The translations under genes were made by a program, and so were the position numbers. The notes below the pieces were generated by a model, which was given only the letters and a program-made list of their open reading frames with translations, ran no database searches and had not been told where the DNA came from. From Candidatus Pacearchaeota archaeon (lineage in GTDB: Archaea; Nanobdellota; Nanobdellia; Pacearchaeales; GW2011-AR1), in the NCBI GenBank assembly GCA_017609405.1, contig JAFCDZ010000006.1, forward strand, positions 1 through 42,690: a stretch of DNA of 42,690 nucleotides, given 5' to 3'. Shown piece by piece: positions 1 through 7,758 of the stretch (its first letter is position 1; each line of letters begins with the position of its first letter).

Positions 1-61
1 TATAACTCTTAAATAAAGGCGATATCAAAATATTTAAAAATCTCTGGATCTAAGATGATTT

Positions 62-709
62 ATGGATGATTCAAATAAATTTCGAAACTTAACCTCAATA
101 GAAAAGATAGAATATTTAGTTAAAAAAATTAATGATAAAAGGGATCCTAATAGGGCCCGGCATCTAATTAGGGTTCTTTCTAGACCACAAAATAATACTG
201 TGGAACTTAGAAAAGCTCTTAGTAACTCAGATAATCCTTTTCTAAAAGGTATTGCTGTAACATTAGAGTACCTAACCCTTTCAGAAGAAGAAAAAAGAAG
301 GTTTGAATTTAATGAAGATTATTCTGGATGGGGGTTATATGAGCAAATAGAAACTGGTTTACATAGCGGTAACTATGCATTATGGTTTGCAAAAATAGGT
401 GGAGATGCAATTCTTTCTGGTTATCGTTCAGGCCATGGATGTGAATTTCGTGATAGAAGTAAAAGTGATGGAACTGAAAGCGGATGGTACAGTTATTTTA
501 GAAATCATTCTCAAGCAAGCGGATGGAAAAGCGGATGGTATAGTGAGTTTGAAGATCAAGCAGAGCCAACAGGGGTGCTTAGTGGATGGTATCCAAGATA
601 TGGATTTCTGAGTAGTGAAAGTGCACCTTATCCTACCAGTAGTAATCTTCCACCTATCCCTTGTGCTCCATCATCCATTAATCTCGAAAGATTATTTGGA
701 ATAATTTAG
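62..709 (+). CDS. Hypothetical protein with 17-residue SGWY-type tandem repeats
   Basis: I do not recognise this 215-residue protein. Its first ~85 residues are charged and probably helical. From about residue 102 it becomes repetitive: units beginning with Ser-Gly plus an aromatic or His recur at residues 123, 140, 157 and 174, exactly 17 apart, with further SG starts at 102 and 119. The units share the pattern SGWYSxF. The regular period with Gly/Trp/Tyr suggests a small solenoid or beta-rich fold, but that is inference. There is no signal peptide or membrane segment, so a cytoplasmic location is likely. A TATA-like stretch (ATATTTAAAAAT, around 30-41) sits about 25 nt before the ATG, which fits a leaderless mRNA. 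It appears to be a single-gene unit. Confidence 0.7.
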   Translation: MDDSNKFRNLTSIEKIEYLVKKINDKRDPNRARHLIRVLSRPQNNTVELRKALSNSDNPFLKGIAVTLEYLTLSEEEKRRFEFNEDYSGWGLYEQIETGLHSGNYALWFAKIGGDAILSGYRSGHGCEFRDRSKSDGTESGWYSYFRNHSQASGWKSGWYSEFEDQAEPTGVLSGWYPRYGFLSSESAPYPTSSNLPPIPCAPSSINLERLFGII

Positions 710-810
710 AAAATAAAGAAAAACAAACCAAAGTCAGATTTATAACAATAGACTTTATTTCATAAGAAATAGTAAAATAAGTTAGAATATATTTCTGCGA
801 AACAAATTCT

Positions 811-871
811 CTCAAAAGACTAAAACCCCTTCTTTAATTCATAAAAATCCCTTGACATATTCTCTTTTGAG
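811..871. repeat. Inverted repeat upstream of lysS
   Basis: CTCAAAAGA at 811-819 is matched by its reverse complement TCTTTTGAG at 863-871. A CCCC run just inside the left arm (near 826) and a GGGGG run at the right arm could extend the pairing. It lies between the first gene and lysS and could be a terminator-like structure or part of the lysS control region. No function can be assigned. Confidence 0.35.
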
Positions 872-894
872 GGGGAATCTTTTGAAAAAGAAAT

Positions 895-924
895 AATTAT
901 AAATGGAAAATTCCATATTTAAAC
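895..924 (+). promoter_or_regulatory. lysS promoter with an internal dyad
   Basis: ATTATAAAT at 895-903 is a good archaeal TATA box about 26 nt before the lysS ATG at 925, predicting a leaderless transcript. A short dyad, ATGGAA-AA-TTCCAT (903-916), lies directly downstream, between TATA box and start site, where a repressor would block polymerase. Dyad and TATA box are read directly; regulation is inference. Confidence 0.5.
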
Positions 925-2403
925 ATGGGAAGAGAAGAGCAAATAATAGAGCAGAGAAAAAAGAAAATTGAAGAATTGAGAAAACAAGGAATAAACCCTT
1001 ATCCTTATTCTTATGATGTTAAGGATTTTGCAGGAGAGTTGCAGGAAAAATACAAAGAATTGAAAAATGAGGAAAGGGCTGGTAAAACTGCTCAAATTGC
1101 TGGAAGATTAATTGCAAAAAGAGACTTGGGAAAAATATCCTTTGGGAAAATAAGAGATTATACTGGAGAGATTCAGATTGTTCTTCAAAATGAAGAAACT
1201 CCAGAAGAAAAATTATCTTTCTTCAAAAAATTTGTTGATATTGGAGATTTTATTGGAGTGAAAGGAGAAATCTTCAGGACAAAAAGAGGAGAGCTTTCAA
1301 TACTTGTAAAAGATGTTGAGATACTTACAAAAACACTAAAGCCCCTTCCAGAAAAGTGGCATGGGTTAAAAGATAAAGAAGAAAGATACAGAAAAAGATA
1401 TTTGGATTTAATTATGAATCCAGAAGTAAGAGAAGTATTCATTAAAAGAGAAAAAATAATTGATGCAATAAGAGAGTTATTAAAGAAAAAGGGATTTGTA
1501 GAAGTTGAAACACCTTACTTACAAACAATTTATGGAGGAGCAGAAGCAAGGCCATTTAAAACTCATTTAAATGCATTGGACATTGATTTATACTTGGCAA
1601 TTTCTCCAGAATTATATTTAAAAAGATTAATTGTCGGAGGATTTGACAAAGTTTTTACAATTGCGAGAAATTTCAGAAATGAAGGTATAGATAGATGGCA
1701 TAATCCTGAATTTACAATGATGGAAGTTTATCAAGCTTATGCAGATTATAATGATATGATGAAGCTTTTTGAAGAAATTTATGAATATGCATGCAAAAAA
1801 GTTCTTGGAACAACAAAAGTAAAAGTCCAAGGACAAGGAATTGACTTTAAAAGACCTTGGAAAAGAATGACAATGGCTGAAGCAATTAAAAAATTTGTTG
1901 GAATTGATGTTCTGAATATGAGTGAAGAAGAATTGCTGGAATTTGCTGAAAAAAACAATATTGAATATAAAGAAAAGACATGGGGGTGGTTGGTTGCTGC
2001 AATATTTGAAGAGCTTTGCGAGGATAAAATAATTCAGCCAACTTTTATAATCGACCATCCAAAAGAAACTACTCCTTTATGCAAAGTGCATAGAAAAGAC
2101 CCAAGATTAATTGAGAGATTTGAGCCCTTCTGTATGGGAACTGAGTTAGGAAATGCTTATTCAGAATTAAATGACCCTCAACTACAAAAGCAATTATTAG
2201 AAGAGCAACAAAAGAAATTAAACAAAGGGGACGAAGAAGCAAATCCTTATGATAAAGATTTTGTAAATGCTCTTGAAATTGGAATGCCTCCAACAGGTGG
2301 GCTGGGTCTTGGAATTGATAGAATGATTATTCTTTTAACTGGCCAGAATTCCATAAGAGATGTTATACTATTTCCATTTATGAAACCTGAAAAAGAAGAT
2401 TGA
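925..2403 (+). CDS. lysS: Lysyl-tRNA synthetase, class II
   Basis: Charges tRNA-Lys with lysine using ATP, in the cytoplasm. The 492 residues match the normal length of class II LysRS. An OB-fold anticodon-binding domain covers about residues 55-135. The catalytic core follows with motif 1 around 190-200 (FVEVETP), motif 2 around 249-269 (FRNEGID then HNPEFTMMEVY) and motif 3 around 458-472 (GGLGLGIDRM). All three are intact. Many euryarchaea use the unrelated class I enzyme, so the class II form is worth noting, although it is common elsewhere. The ATG start at 925 fits the upstream TATA box. The gene looks monocistronic and ends in TGA, so TGA is an ordinary stop codon in this genome. Confidence 0.97.
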   Translation: MGREEQIIEQRKKKIEELRKQGINPYPYSYDVKDFAGELQEKYKELKNEERAGKTAQIAGRLIAKRDLGKISFGKIRDYTGEIQIVLQNEETPEEKLSFFKKFVDIGDFIGVKGEIFRTKRGELSILVKDVEILTKTLKPLPEKWHGLKDKEERYRKRYLDLIMNPEVREVFIKREKIIDAIRELLKKKGFVEVETPYLQTIYGGAEARPFKTHLNALDIDLYLAISPELYLKRLIVGGFDKVFTIARNFRNEGIDRWHNPEFTMMEVYQAYADYNDMMKLFEEIYEYACKKVLGTTKVKVQGQGIDFKRPWKRMTMAEAIKKFVGIDVLNMSEEELLEFAEKNNIEYKEKTWGWLVAAIFEELCEDKIIQPTFIIDHPKETTPLCKVHRKDPRLIERFEPFCMGTELGNAYSELNDPQLQKQLLEEQQKKLNKGDEEANPYDKDFVNALEIGMPPTGGLGLGIDRMIILLTGQNSIRDVILFPFMKPEKED

Positions 2404-2408
2404 GTTTA

Positions 2409-2443
2409 ATAAGAAGAAGTTAATCTGTTTTTTATCTTCTTAT
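2409..2443. terminator. Hairpin between convergent lysS and methyltransferase genes
   Basis: A perfect 9-bp inverted repeat, ATAAGAAGA at 2409-2417 and TCTTCTTAT at 2435-2443, with a T-rich loop. It lies 6 nt after the lysS stop in the convergent intergenic region. The position suggests a role in 3' end formation; T-rich tracts are the usual archaeal termination signal. Confidence 0.45.
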
Positions 2444-2512
2444 AATACAGGCAATTTTGGTAAAAATTATTGTTGCTCGCCTTTTTTGTTTCTTTTTCTG
2501 AAAAATAAGAGA

Positions 2513-3106
2513 TTATTTTTTAGCCATTAAAAAAGCCAATTTATTTATTTGTTTTTCATCTTCATCATATTCTTCATATTCCTCATAGTCTAAAATCTTC
2601 CAAGAAGAATAAATCTTTTTTAACTCTCCTTTCTTGAAATAATACCCTACAGAATCCTCTTCTTGAGAAGGATCCCCTTCTAAAAATACCTCAAAAACAT
2701 TAAGTCCGTTTTCTTTAGTATGATCCTTTATCTCCTTGATTAATTTAAAGATAATTTTTTTCGGAAGAAAATGGAAAACTCCAGTGCAAATAATAACATC
2801 ATAATCTTCTTCAATTTCAAAAGTTTCTAAATCTTTTATTAAGGCATTTATTTTTATCCCTCTTCTTTTTGCTTCTTTTTTAACATTCTCAATTGCTGTC
2901 TTAGATATATCTACACAAGTAATTTCAAATCCTTTATCAGCTAGTGCCAAAGAAGTTCCGGCTTCTCCACAACCCAAATCCAAAACCTTTCCACACTTTT
3001 TATTTTTCAATATATCTTCAATTAACTCCTCGTCTTTTTTGAAAGTAAATTCATAATCCTCTTTTGAAAAAACTTCATTTTCAAAAAACATCTTTTCTTC
3101 AGTCAT
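2513..3106 (-). CDS. SAM-dependent class I methyltransferase
   Basis: A 197-residue Rossmann-fold methyltransferase. The SAM-binding motif I is clear at residues 41-50 (VLDLGCGEAG). An acidic ribose-binding residue follows at Asp66 (TCVD), and a motif IV-like IICTGVFHF stretch lies near 108-114. The closest general family is the TehB/UbiE-like small methyltransferases; the substrate cannot be read. The start overlaps the end of the upstream HIT gene by 8 nt with an ATGA junction, so the two are translationally coupled. The pairing does not reveal the substrate. Confidence 0.85.
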   Translation of the reverse strand: MTEEKMFFENEVFSKEDYEFTFKKDEELIEDILKNKKCGKVLDLGCGEAGTSLALADKGFEITCVDISKTAIENVKKEAKRRGIKINALIKDLETFEIEEDYDVIICTGVFHFLPKKIIFKLIKEIKDHTKENGLNVFEVFLEGDPSQEEDSVGYYFKKGELKKIYSSWKILDYEEYEEYDEDEKQINKLAFLMAKK

Positions 3107-3569
3107 CTTTTATTATCTTCCTTGCTAACTCTGCAAGTTTTTTATCATCAGATCTCTTGTAGTCATGAGATGAAATATAGCCTTCATATTTTTCAAAAAA
3201 TTTATCCACATTTGATTTTATTGGTTTCCATTCTTTCATATTTGCAGTTCCGTGCATAGGAAAAAGCTTGGCATGGACGTGGTCTATTCCAAAACCTTCA
3301 AAAATTAGACCTGTTCTTCCAACATCTTCTAATTTTCTATCTAACAACTTCGCTACTTTCTTTGCTGCAATAATCAAATCTTTTAAAACATCATCTGGCA
3401 AATCAAAAGCATAACTGGGATAATGTTTTTTTGTAATCAAGACTGTAAATCCTTCAGTGTTTGGATAAATTGAAAGAAATGCTAAATGTTTCTCGTCTTC
3501 CCAAATTTTATGGCAGGGTAATTTACCTCTTACAATCTTACAAAAAATACACTCCCTTTCTGATACCAT
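3099..3569 (-). CDS. HIT-family nucleotide-binding protein with altered HIT triad
   Basis: HIT proteins are small nucleotide hydrolases or transferases. I chose the ATG at 3569 (156 residues, beginning MVSERECIFCK) because the usual HIT N-terminal CIFCKI segment follows at once; the longer ORF start at 3602 would add 11 atypical residues. The HIT signature is HVHAKLFPMH (residues 97-106). The canonical motif is HxHxHxx with the middle His as nucleophile; here the third triad position is Lys101 and a further His lies five residues on. The variant triad may change activity or define a distinct subgroup. It precedes and overlaps the methyltransferase gene. Confidence 0.88.
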   Translation of the reverse strand: MVSERECIFCKIVRGKLPCHKIWEDEKHLAFLSIYPNTEGFTVLITKKHYPSYAFDLPDDVLKDLIIAAKKVAKLLDRKLEDVGRTGLIFEGFGIDHVHAKLFPMHGTANMKEWKPIKSNVDKFFEKYEGYISSHDYKRSDDKKLAELARKIIKDD

Positions 3570-3703
3570 ATTATTATAAATTGACAAATATATTATAAAC
3601 ATTTTGAAAATTAAGTGCTCATCTCATGAGAAATTTCAAATTATAACAATATACGTAATAAAGAGGAGTTTTCAGACGACTGAAATCTAAGAACAAATTT
3701 AGA

Positions 3704-4591
3704 TCAACTCAAGCTTAAGAGTGAAAACAAAACTCCTGCTTCAAGTGGTTTAAGACTTCGCCATTTATCTCTTATTTTAGGATTGGGAGATTGTTGCAAT
3801 TCTCCCTTTTCATACATAATTAGAGCATCCCTAAGAGAGATCCTTTCTGGAACAGGTTGGATATTTAAGCCTCTTTCTTGAGCCAGATATGCTTTAACAT
3901 ACATATCTTTCCAAAAACAAGTCTCACTATGATATAATCCACCTGTTTGTCTATCAATAACTAAAATGGGATTTCTAACCCTTTTTTGACAAGCACGATT
4001 ATCACAATATAAAATTGAATTTCCAAATTCATCGATTTTAGATTTGTCTTTGTGCATTTCAAAATCAGAAGGCATAGGATCACCAACAACATTCATTATT
4101 TCTGCTGGAGTATAAATTAAACCTAATCTATGGGCAATATCTTGATCTTCTTCATTCAAAAACGCTATTCCTTTTTCAAAATCAACTCTTGCTCCAAAAG
4201 TATTGCCCAAACCTCCATCTAAACCATCAATTTGAATTAGACGAGCTACCCTTCTTCCTACTCTAATTTCTAGAAGGGGCTTTTTAGGATTATATACACA
4301 AATTATAATATCTCTTAAACCTAATAATTTGCCCAAGTGAAATCTTTTATTTCTACAAGGAGATAAATGAATTCTTGTTGAATTATATTCATCTTGAAAC
4401 ATAAAACTATTCTCATTATGCCATTTATCATAATCAGAAGTTGCTTCTGTTTGCTCGACTATCGCATCTTGATTAATTGCAAATGGCCAATAATTTTGAA
4501 GAACATACCAAAATCTAACCTTGGGGGCAGCTCTTGAAATCGCCTGATTCAAATCTTCATAATCTTGCAAAGTCAGTTTTGTTGTATTCAT
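3704..4591 (-). CDS. Hypothetical protein with a possible zinc site
   Basis: A 295-residue protein I do not recognise. The N-terminal ~130 residues are mixed alpha/beta with an aromatic segment (FWYVLQNYW, about 27-35). A compact Cys/His group at Cys196, Cys201, His221 and Cys225 looks like a zinc-ribbon-type metal site. No signal peptide or membrane helix is present, so it is probably cytoplasmic. It stands alone: 134 nt separate it from the HIT gene and its promoter faces away from the histone operon. Codon use is unremarkable. Confidence 0.7.
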   Translation of the reverse strand: MNTTKLTLQDYEDLNQAISRAAPKVRFWYVLQNYWPFAINQDAIVEQTEATSDYDKWHNENSFMFQDEYNSTRIHLSPCRNKRFHLGKLLGLRDIIICVYNPKKPLLEIRVGRRVARLIQIDGLDGGLGNTFGARVDFEKGIAFLNEEDQDIAHRLGLIYTPAEIMNVVGDPMPSDFEMHKDKSKIDEFGNSILYCDNRACQKRVRNPILVIDRQTGGLYHSETCFWKDMYVKAYLAQERGLNIQPVPERISLRDALIMYEKGELQQSPNPKIRDKWRSLKPLEAGVLFSLLSLS

Positions 4592-4750
4592 TATAAAAGA
4601 GTTATTTAGTTGAACTTTTAAAGATTTTGTTTTTCTATTTCAAAATGGCTAACTGAAAATCTCTTCAACACTTCTTATCCACAGAACCTCCGATTAACGA
4701 AATCATAATCTTTTTAAATCTCAGAGCATTAGTTAGATAAAAGAGGTAAA

Positions 4751-4936
4751 ATGGGAATTATTGTAAAATCAAAAATCAGGTCTCTTGTAAAAGAGCTTGA
4801 TAAAGAAAATGCTATTTCATCTGTTGCTGATGAAGTAGAGAGAGCTCTTGAAAGAAAAGTTGAAGAAATTTTAATTCAAGCAATTGAAAGAGCTAAAGCA
4901 AATAAAAGAAGAACTTTGCAAGCAAGAGACCTATAA
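4751..4936 (+). CDS. Short archaeal histone-fold protein
   Basis: At 61 residues this is slightly shorter than typical archaeal histones (65-70). It shows the pattern of helix 1 (KSKIRSLVKEL), the long helix 2 (SVADEVERALERKVEEILIQAIERAKANKR) and the conserved end RRTLQARDL, which corresponds to the RKTIKAEDI loop-helix 3 start of HMf-type histones. It stops there, so helix 3 is nearly absent. It probably binds DNA as a dimer, but a missing helix 3 could affect the four-helix-bundle contacts that extend histone filaments. A GAGGT ribosome binding site precedes the ATG, and a TATA box (CTTTTTAAAT) lies near 4710. The next gene starts 2 nt after its stop. Confidence 0.75.
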   Translation: MGIIVKSKIRSLVKELDKENAISSVADEVERALERKVEEILIQAIERAKANKRRTLQARDL

Positions 4937-4937
4937 A

Positions 4938-5213
4938 ATGGATGTAACACTCATGTCAGGAATTCTTGGTGGAATTGGAGGACTAACAAGAGGCCTTGTT
5001 GGACTATTAAAAGCTCTAAGTTTAAGAAGGAGAATCCTCTGGCAGTATTATTTCATCACTGTTGCAATTGCAGTTATAATTGGAGTTTTCGTAGGAATTA
5101 TTTTTAATTTTGACAAGAGATTGTCATTATTAGCAGGATATGCTGGAACAGATATTTTAGAAGGGATCTACAAAAGTTTTGCTGTTCAAAAAGTATATGT
5201 TAAGAAAAAATGA
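4938..5213 (+). CDS. Small two-helix membrane protein
   Basis: A 91-residue protein starting at the ATG just after the histone stop; the longer ORF begins at a TTG inside the histone gene and is unlikely. It has a Gly-rich N-terminal segment (SGILGGIGGLTRGLVGLL), a basic RRRILW patch, then two hydrophobic helices around residues 38-57 and 62-75. The C-terminus ends in KVYVKKK. Size and layout recall holin-like or phage-shock-type small membrane proteins, but there is no specific match. It overlaps the next gene by ATGA, so it belongs to the histone operon. Confidence 0.65.
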   Translation: MDVTLMSGILGGIGGLTRGLVGLLKALSLRRRILWQYYFITVAIAVIIGVFVGIIFNFDKRLSLLAGYAGTDILEGIYKSFAVQKVYVKKK

Positions 5214-5410
5214 AAATAAAAAAATGGCTCTTAATTAATTGGGAAAAAGAAAAAATAGCTGTTGCATTAACACTTTGGCTTTTTTCTTTTTTATTACATA
5301 ACTTTTTAGAAGGAGTTTCTCCAATTCTTTCAGGTTTTTTCTTTATTATAAGTATCTTTGTTATACCCTTATATCTAATTTCTGCAATATTGTATAGTTT
5401 ATTCAAATGA
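5210..5410 (+). CDS. Small membrane protein, two predicted helices
   Basis: A 66-residue hydrophobic protein whose ATG overlaps the previous stop (ATGA at 5210-5213). A basic N-terminus (MKIKKW) precedes two hydrophobic stretches at about residues 17-30 and 38-64. The family is unknown. Translational coupling links it to the preceding membrane protein and the histone gene, and the two membrane proteins may work together. Confidence 0.6.
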   Translation: MKIKKWLLINWEKEKIAVALTLWLFSFLLHNFLEGVSPILSGFFFIISIFVIPLYLISAILYSLFK

Positions 5411-5455
5411 AAGTAAAATCAAAGATTTTCAAACATTCGAATTTAAAAAATTCAA

Positions 5456-5671
5456 ATGAAAATAACAATTGAAATTGACCCAGAAGAAGAAAAAATACTT
5501 AGAAGGAGAGCAAAGAAAAACTTAATGACTTTAAAAGAGCAAGTAGAAGATATAATTAGGAGAAGTTGTGTTAATTTTAAAAAAATAAAATATAGAAAAA
5601 TAAAAGTTGATGACAAATTAGTTGCTATATTCTCAAGAGAAAGAAGAGGCAGAAGAAGAAAGATTAATTAA
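5456..5671 (+). CDS. Small ribbon-helix-helix-like protein
   Basis: A 71-residue basic protein. It begins MKITIEIDPEEEKILRRRAKK, a beta strand followed by helices in the order of ribbon-helix-helix DNA-binding proteins (strand 2-7, helix about 10-20, helix about 25-36). The C-terminus is strongly basic (RERRGRRRK). It could be a small transcriptional regulator or nucleic-acid-binding protein. It lies 45 nt after the membrane-protein operon. Its 3' end overlaps the convergent HD gene by 8 nt. Confidence 0.65.
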   Translation: MKITIEIDPEEEKILRRRAKKNLMTLKEQVEDIIRRSCVNFKKIKYRKIKVDDKLVAIFSRERRGRRRKIN

Positions 5672-6308
5672 TGCCATCCCATTCTTTAAAAAATTCTTCT
5701 AAAAAATCCTCCATAAATTTATGCCTATGCTCTGCAATTTTTTTAGCTGTTTTAGTGTTCATTCTATCTTTAAGAAGAAGTAATTTTTCATAAAAATGAT
5801 TTATTGTCGGGCTTTTGCTTTTCTTATATTCTTCAAAAGTTTGATGCATTATTGGTTTTATTTCAGGGTCATAAATCTCTCTTGCTTTTGAACCACCATA
5901 AGCAAAAGTTCTAGCAATTCCAATTGCCCCAATTGCATCTAATCTATCAGCATCTTGAACGACCATCCCTTCTTTTGTTCCCATAACTGAGCTAACTCCT
6001 GCACCTTTAAAAGACAAATTTTTAATAATATCACAAACATCAGAAATTATTTTTTTGTCAAGAGACAATTCTCCCATAAATTTTTTTGCTAAAACAGGCT
6101 CACCATGAGAATTAAATTTCCAATCATCAATATCATGCAATAGTGCAGCAAGCTGGACAATGAATAAATCAGCATCTTCTTTTTCCGCAAGTTTTATAGA
6201 CATTTTCCAAACCCTATAAACATGCCACCAATCATGCCCAGAACTATCTCCTAAAAGAAGGGATTTAACATATTCTACTGTTTTGTTTATGATTTCTTGG
6301 TTATTCAT
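5664..6308 (-). CDS. HD-domain phosphohydrolase
   Basis: A 214-residue metal-dependent phosphohydrolase of the HD superfamily. Metal ligands are visible: His25 and His29 in HDWWHVYRV, the defining His58-Asp59 pair (LLHDIDDW), and a distal Asp in the QDADRLDA segment (118-125). Length and motifs match the YedJ-like soluble HD proteins, which probably hydrolyse nucleotides or related phosphates; the substrate is unknown. No sensory or nucleotidyltransferase domain is attached. It is a single gene with 217 nt of featureless sequence upstream. Confidence 0.88.
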   Translation of the reverse strand: MNNQEIINKTVEYVKSLLLGDSSGHDWWHVYRVWKMSIKLAEKEDADLFIVQLAALLHDIDDWKFNSHGEPVLAKKFMGELSLDKKIISDVCDIIKNLSFKGAGVSSVMGTKEGMVVQDADRLDAIGAIGIARTFAYGGSKAREIYDPEIKPIMHQTFEEYKKSKSPTINHFYEKLLLLKDRMNTKTAKKIAEHRHKFMEDFLEEFFKEWDGIN

Positions 6309-6525
6309 AGAATAAAATTAAACTTTAGAGATAAAAATGTTTTGTTAGGAAGTGTTTGAAAGTAAAATGCGGAAGTAAAGTATGGGGATTTTCCATTAAT
6401 GGCTAAATGGGATTAGTGATTTAGTATAAAATTGCAAATTCTCGTCTATAAAATGAAGTTATTTAAGAGGGTAACTTTGGTTTGTAAAGATCGATTTAAT
6501 AAAAGAATTATTGTGATGCATTTAT

Positions 6526-7302
6526 TTAATGAATCTTCTCATTTGTTGATTTTTTCTTAACAAAAATATATTGTAGATGTGCTTTTGGAAAGATTTTTCT
6601 TAATTCAATCAGTTTTTCTAAACTGCACTCTTCAATTTTTAATTCTACGCTCCCTTCTTTTATAGATAAAACCTCAAAATTAGCAAAATTTTTTTTAGAA
6701 TATTCATTATTCTCAAACTGAACTAGTAAAAAAGGTGAATAATTTAAAGATTTATAGAAATTAATTGCACCATCGAGTGCTCCAACATTAATTTGGTTGT
6801 ATTTTTTAAACCCTCTCATCTCAAATTTACTTACTAATAATTTTCCAAAGCCCCTTCTTTGAAACCTCAAATCAATTGCTAGTTCACTCATTAATAAATA
6901 ATCTTCTCGGGGGAAACCGCAAACCACCCCAATCAATTCATTTCCGAGATATAATCCTATAAAAAAGTCTGGAAAATTGGTATATTTTTTCTTTAAAAAT
7001 TCTTTTCCCCTGACTCTTCATTTCCCCAATTCATTATCTAAAATTTCCATTGCCTTCTCAAAATCTTCTTCGGGAAGTGTTTTTATTTTTAAATCTGTTA
7101 GAAGGTTCATTTTTTTAAATTCTAAAAATAACCTCTTCTCGAAGTCATCTAATAGATCAAAGATTACTCCTGAAGATAGTTTTTTCAAAAAGCCTTCATA
7201 TTTTAGGTCAATTTTTAGATCACTCAATCTTTTGCAATCACAAATAAAAATCGCTTTTTTATCCTTCCTCCACTTAACCTCCTTTTTTAGTGTTTGCATC
7301 AT
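6526..7302 (-). pseudogene. GNAT acetyltransferase with N-terminal small domain, interrupted by in-frame TGA
   Basis: Two open segments lie in the same frame, separated by one TGA (plus-strand 7018-7020). The upstream 94 residues contain a small alpha/beta unit (about 10-65) resembling the PqqD-like winged domains that accompany radical SAM peptide enzymes (low confidence), then KIKTLPEEDFEKAMEIL, a normal GNAT N-terminus. After the TGA the frame continues through GKEFLKKKY, FFIGLYLGNELIGVVCG and the acetyl-CoA pocket RFQRRGFGKLL to a GNAT C-terminus. Neither part is a complete GNAT. No ATG or GTG follows the stop in frame; the first usable codon is a TTG at 6936, inside the domain. The upstream ATG overlaps the stop of the SPASM remnant. 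A nonsense mutation, sequence error or readthrough would each explain it. Confidence 0.75.
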
Positions 7303-7541
7303 CTTATATTTAAATTAAATCTTGTATTTAATATTTTTTTATACTCTCTCTGTTTTTTTAATCCTAATGCTTCGCCATTCTTCACACAAAAAGGAGTTGG
7401 AGAGAACCCATTTTCAAAATATTTAAAACTTTGAGCAACACATTTGTTGCATTTGCTCAACATCTTGCACCCTTCACAGATAATTTGATTGTGTCCACAA
7501 ACTATGAGCTCGTTTTTCGCAAGAAAAAGTTTGTTTGATTT
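7299..7541 (-). pseudogene. Remnant of a radical SAM SPASM domain
   Basis: An open stretch of 80 codons ends in a TGA that overlaps the start of the GNAT ORF (ATGATG). It has no usable start before an internal ATG at 7463. The reading contains ICEGC, then KMLSKCNKC, then FC, giving cysteine spacing CX2CX5CX2CX17C. This is the same spacing as the end of the intact radical SAM/SPASM protein at 40246-41325 and fits the auxiliary iron-sulfur-cluster (SPASM) domain. The catalytic CX3CX2C barrel is absent, and no trace of it is readable upstream in any frame. It is probably the tail of a decayed peptide-modifying radical SAM enzyme. A 54-residue Cys-rich protein from 7463 is an alternative. Confidence 0.65.
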
Positions 7542-7758
7542 TTATTAGACTCTCCTCAGCAGGCTAATAATTTGAAGAAATTTCTGGGCGATGTCAATAG
7601 TTCTAGAAGAAATTTGAGGGATAATTGATTTCTTTTATTTCAAACAAAAAAGGGATTTGAATTAAAAAGCTTTCAGATATACCACAACAATCCTGAAAAC
7701 AACAAATAATAAACACCAAACCCAAAAACTAAATAAACCCTCTTTATTTTATTCAAGC

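Noticed and set aside
1627-2058. Minus-strand ORF inside lysS
   Set aside because: Antisense shadow of catalytic-domain codons conserved in class II LysRS; composition is Phe/Asn-rich with no family pattern.
4884-4937. Upstream TTG start for the small membrane protein
   Set aside because: It would add 18 charged residues encoded within the histone gene in another frame; the ATG at 4938, directly after the histone stop, gives a normal N-terminus.
7018-7020. TGA recoded as tryptophan or selenocysteine
   Set aside because: Many genes in the window use TGA as a genuine stop, including lysS and several ATGA junctions. No downstream stem-loop of selenocysteine type is evident, and the adjacent SPASM gene is also broken. 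Mutation or sequence error is simpler.
6977-7318. Plus-strand ORF of 113 residues
   Set aside because: It is the antisense of the GNAT/PqqD-like region, with biased Phe/Ser/Lys content typical of a shadow of a Lys/Glu-rich gene.
7561-7758. More of the radical SAM enzyme upstream of the SPASM remnant
   Set aside because: I read all three minus frames by eye and found short fragments without the CX3CX2C motif or barrel pattern.
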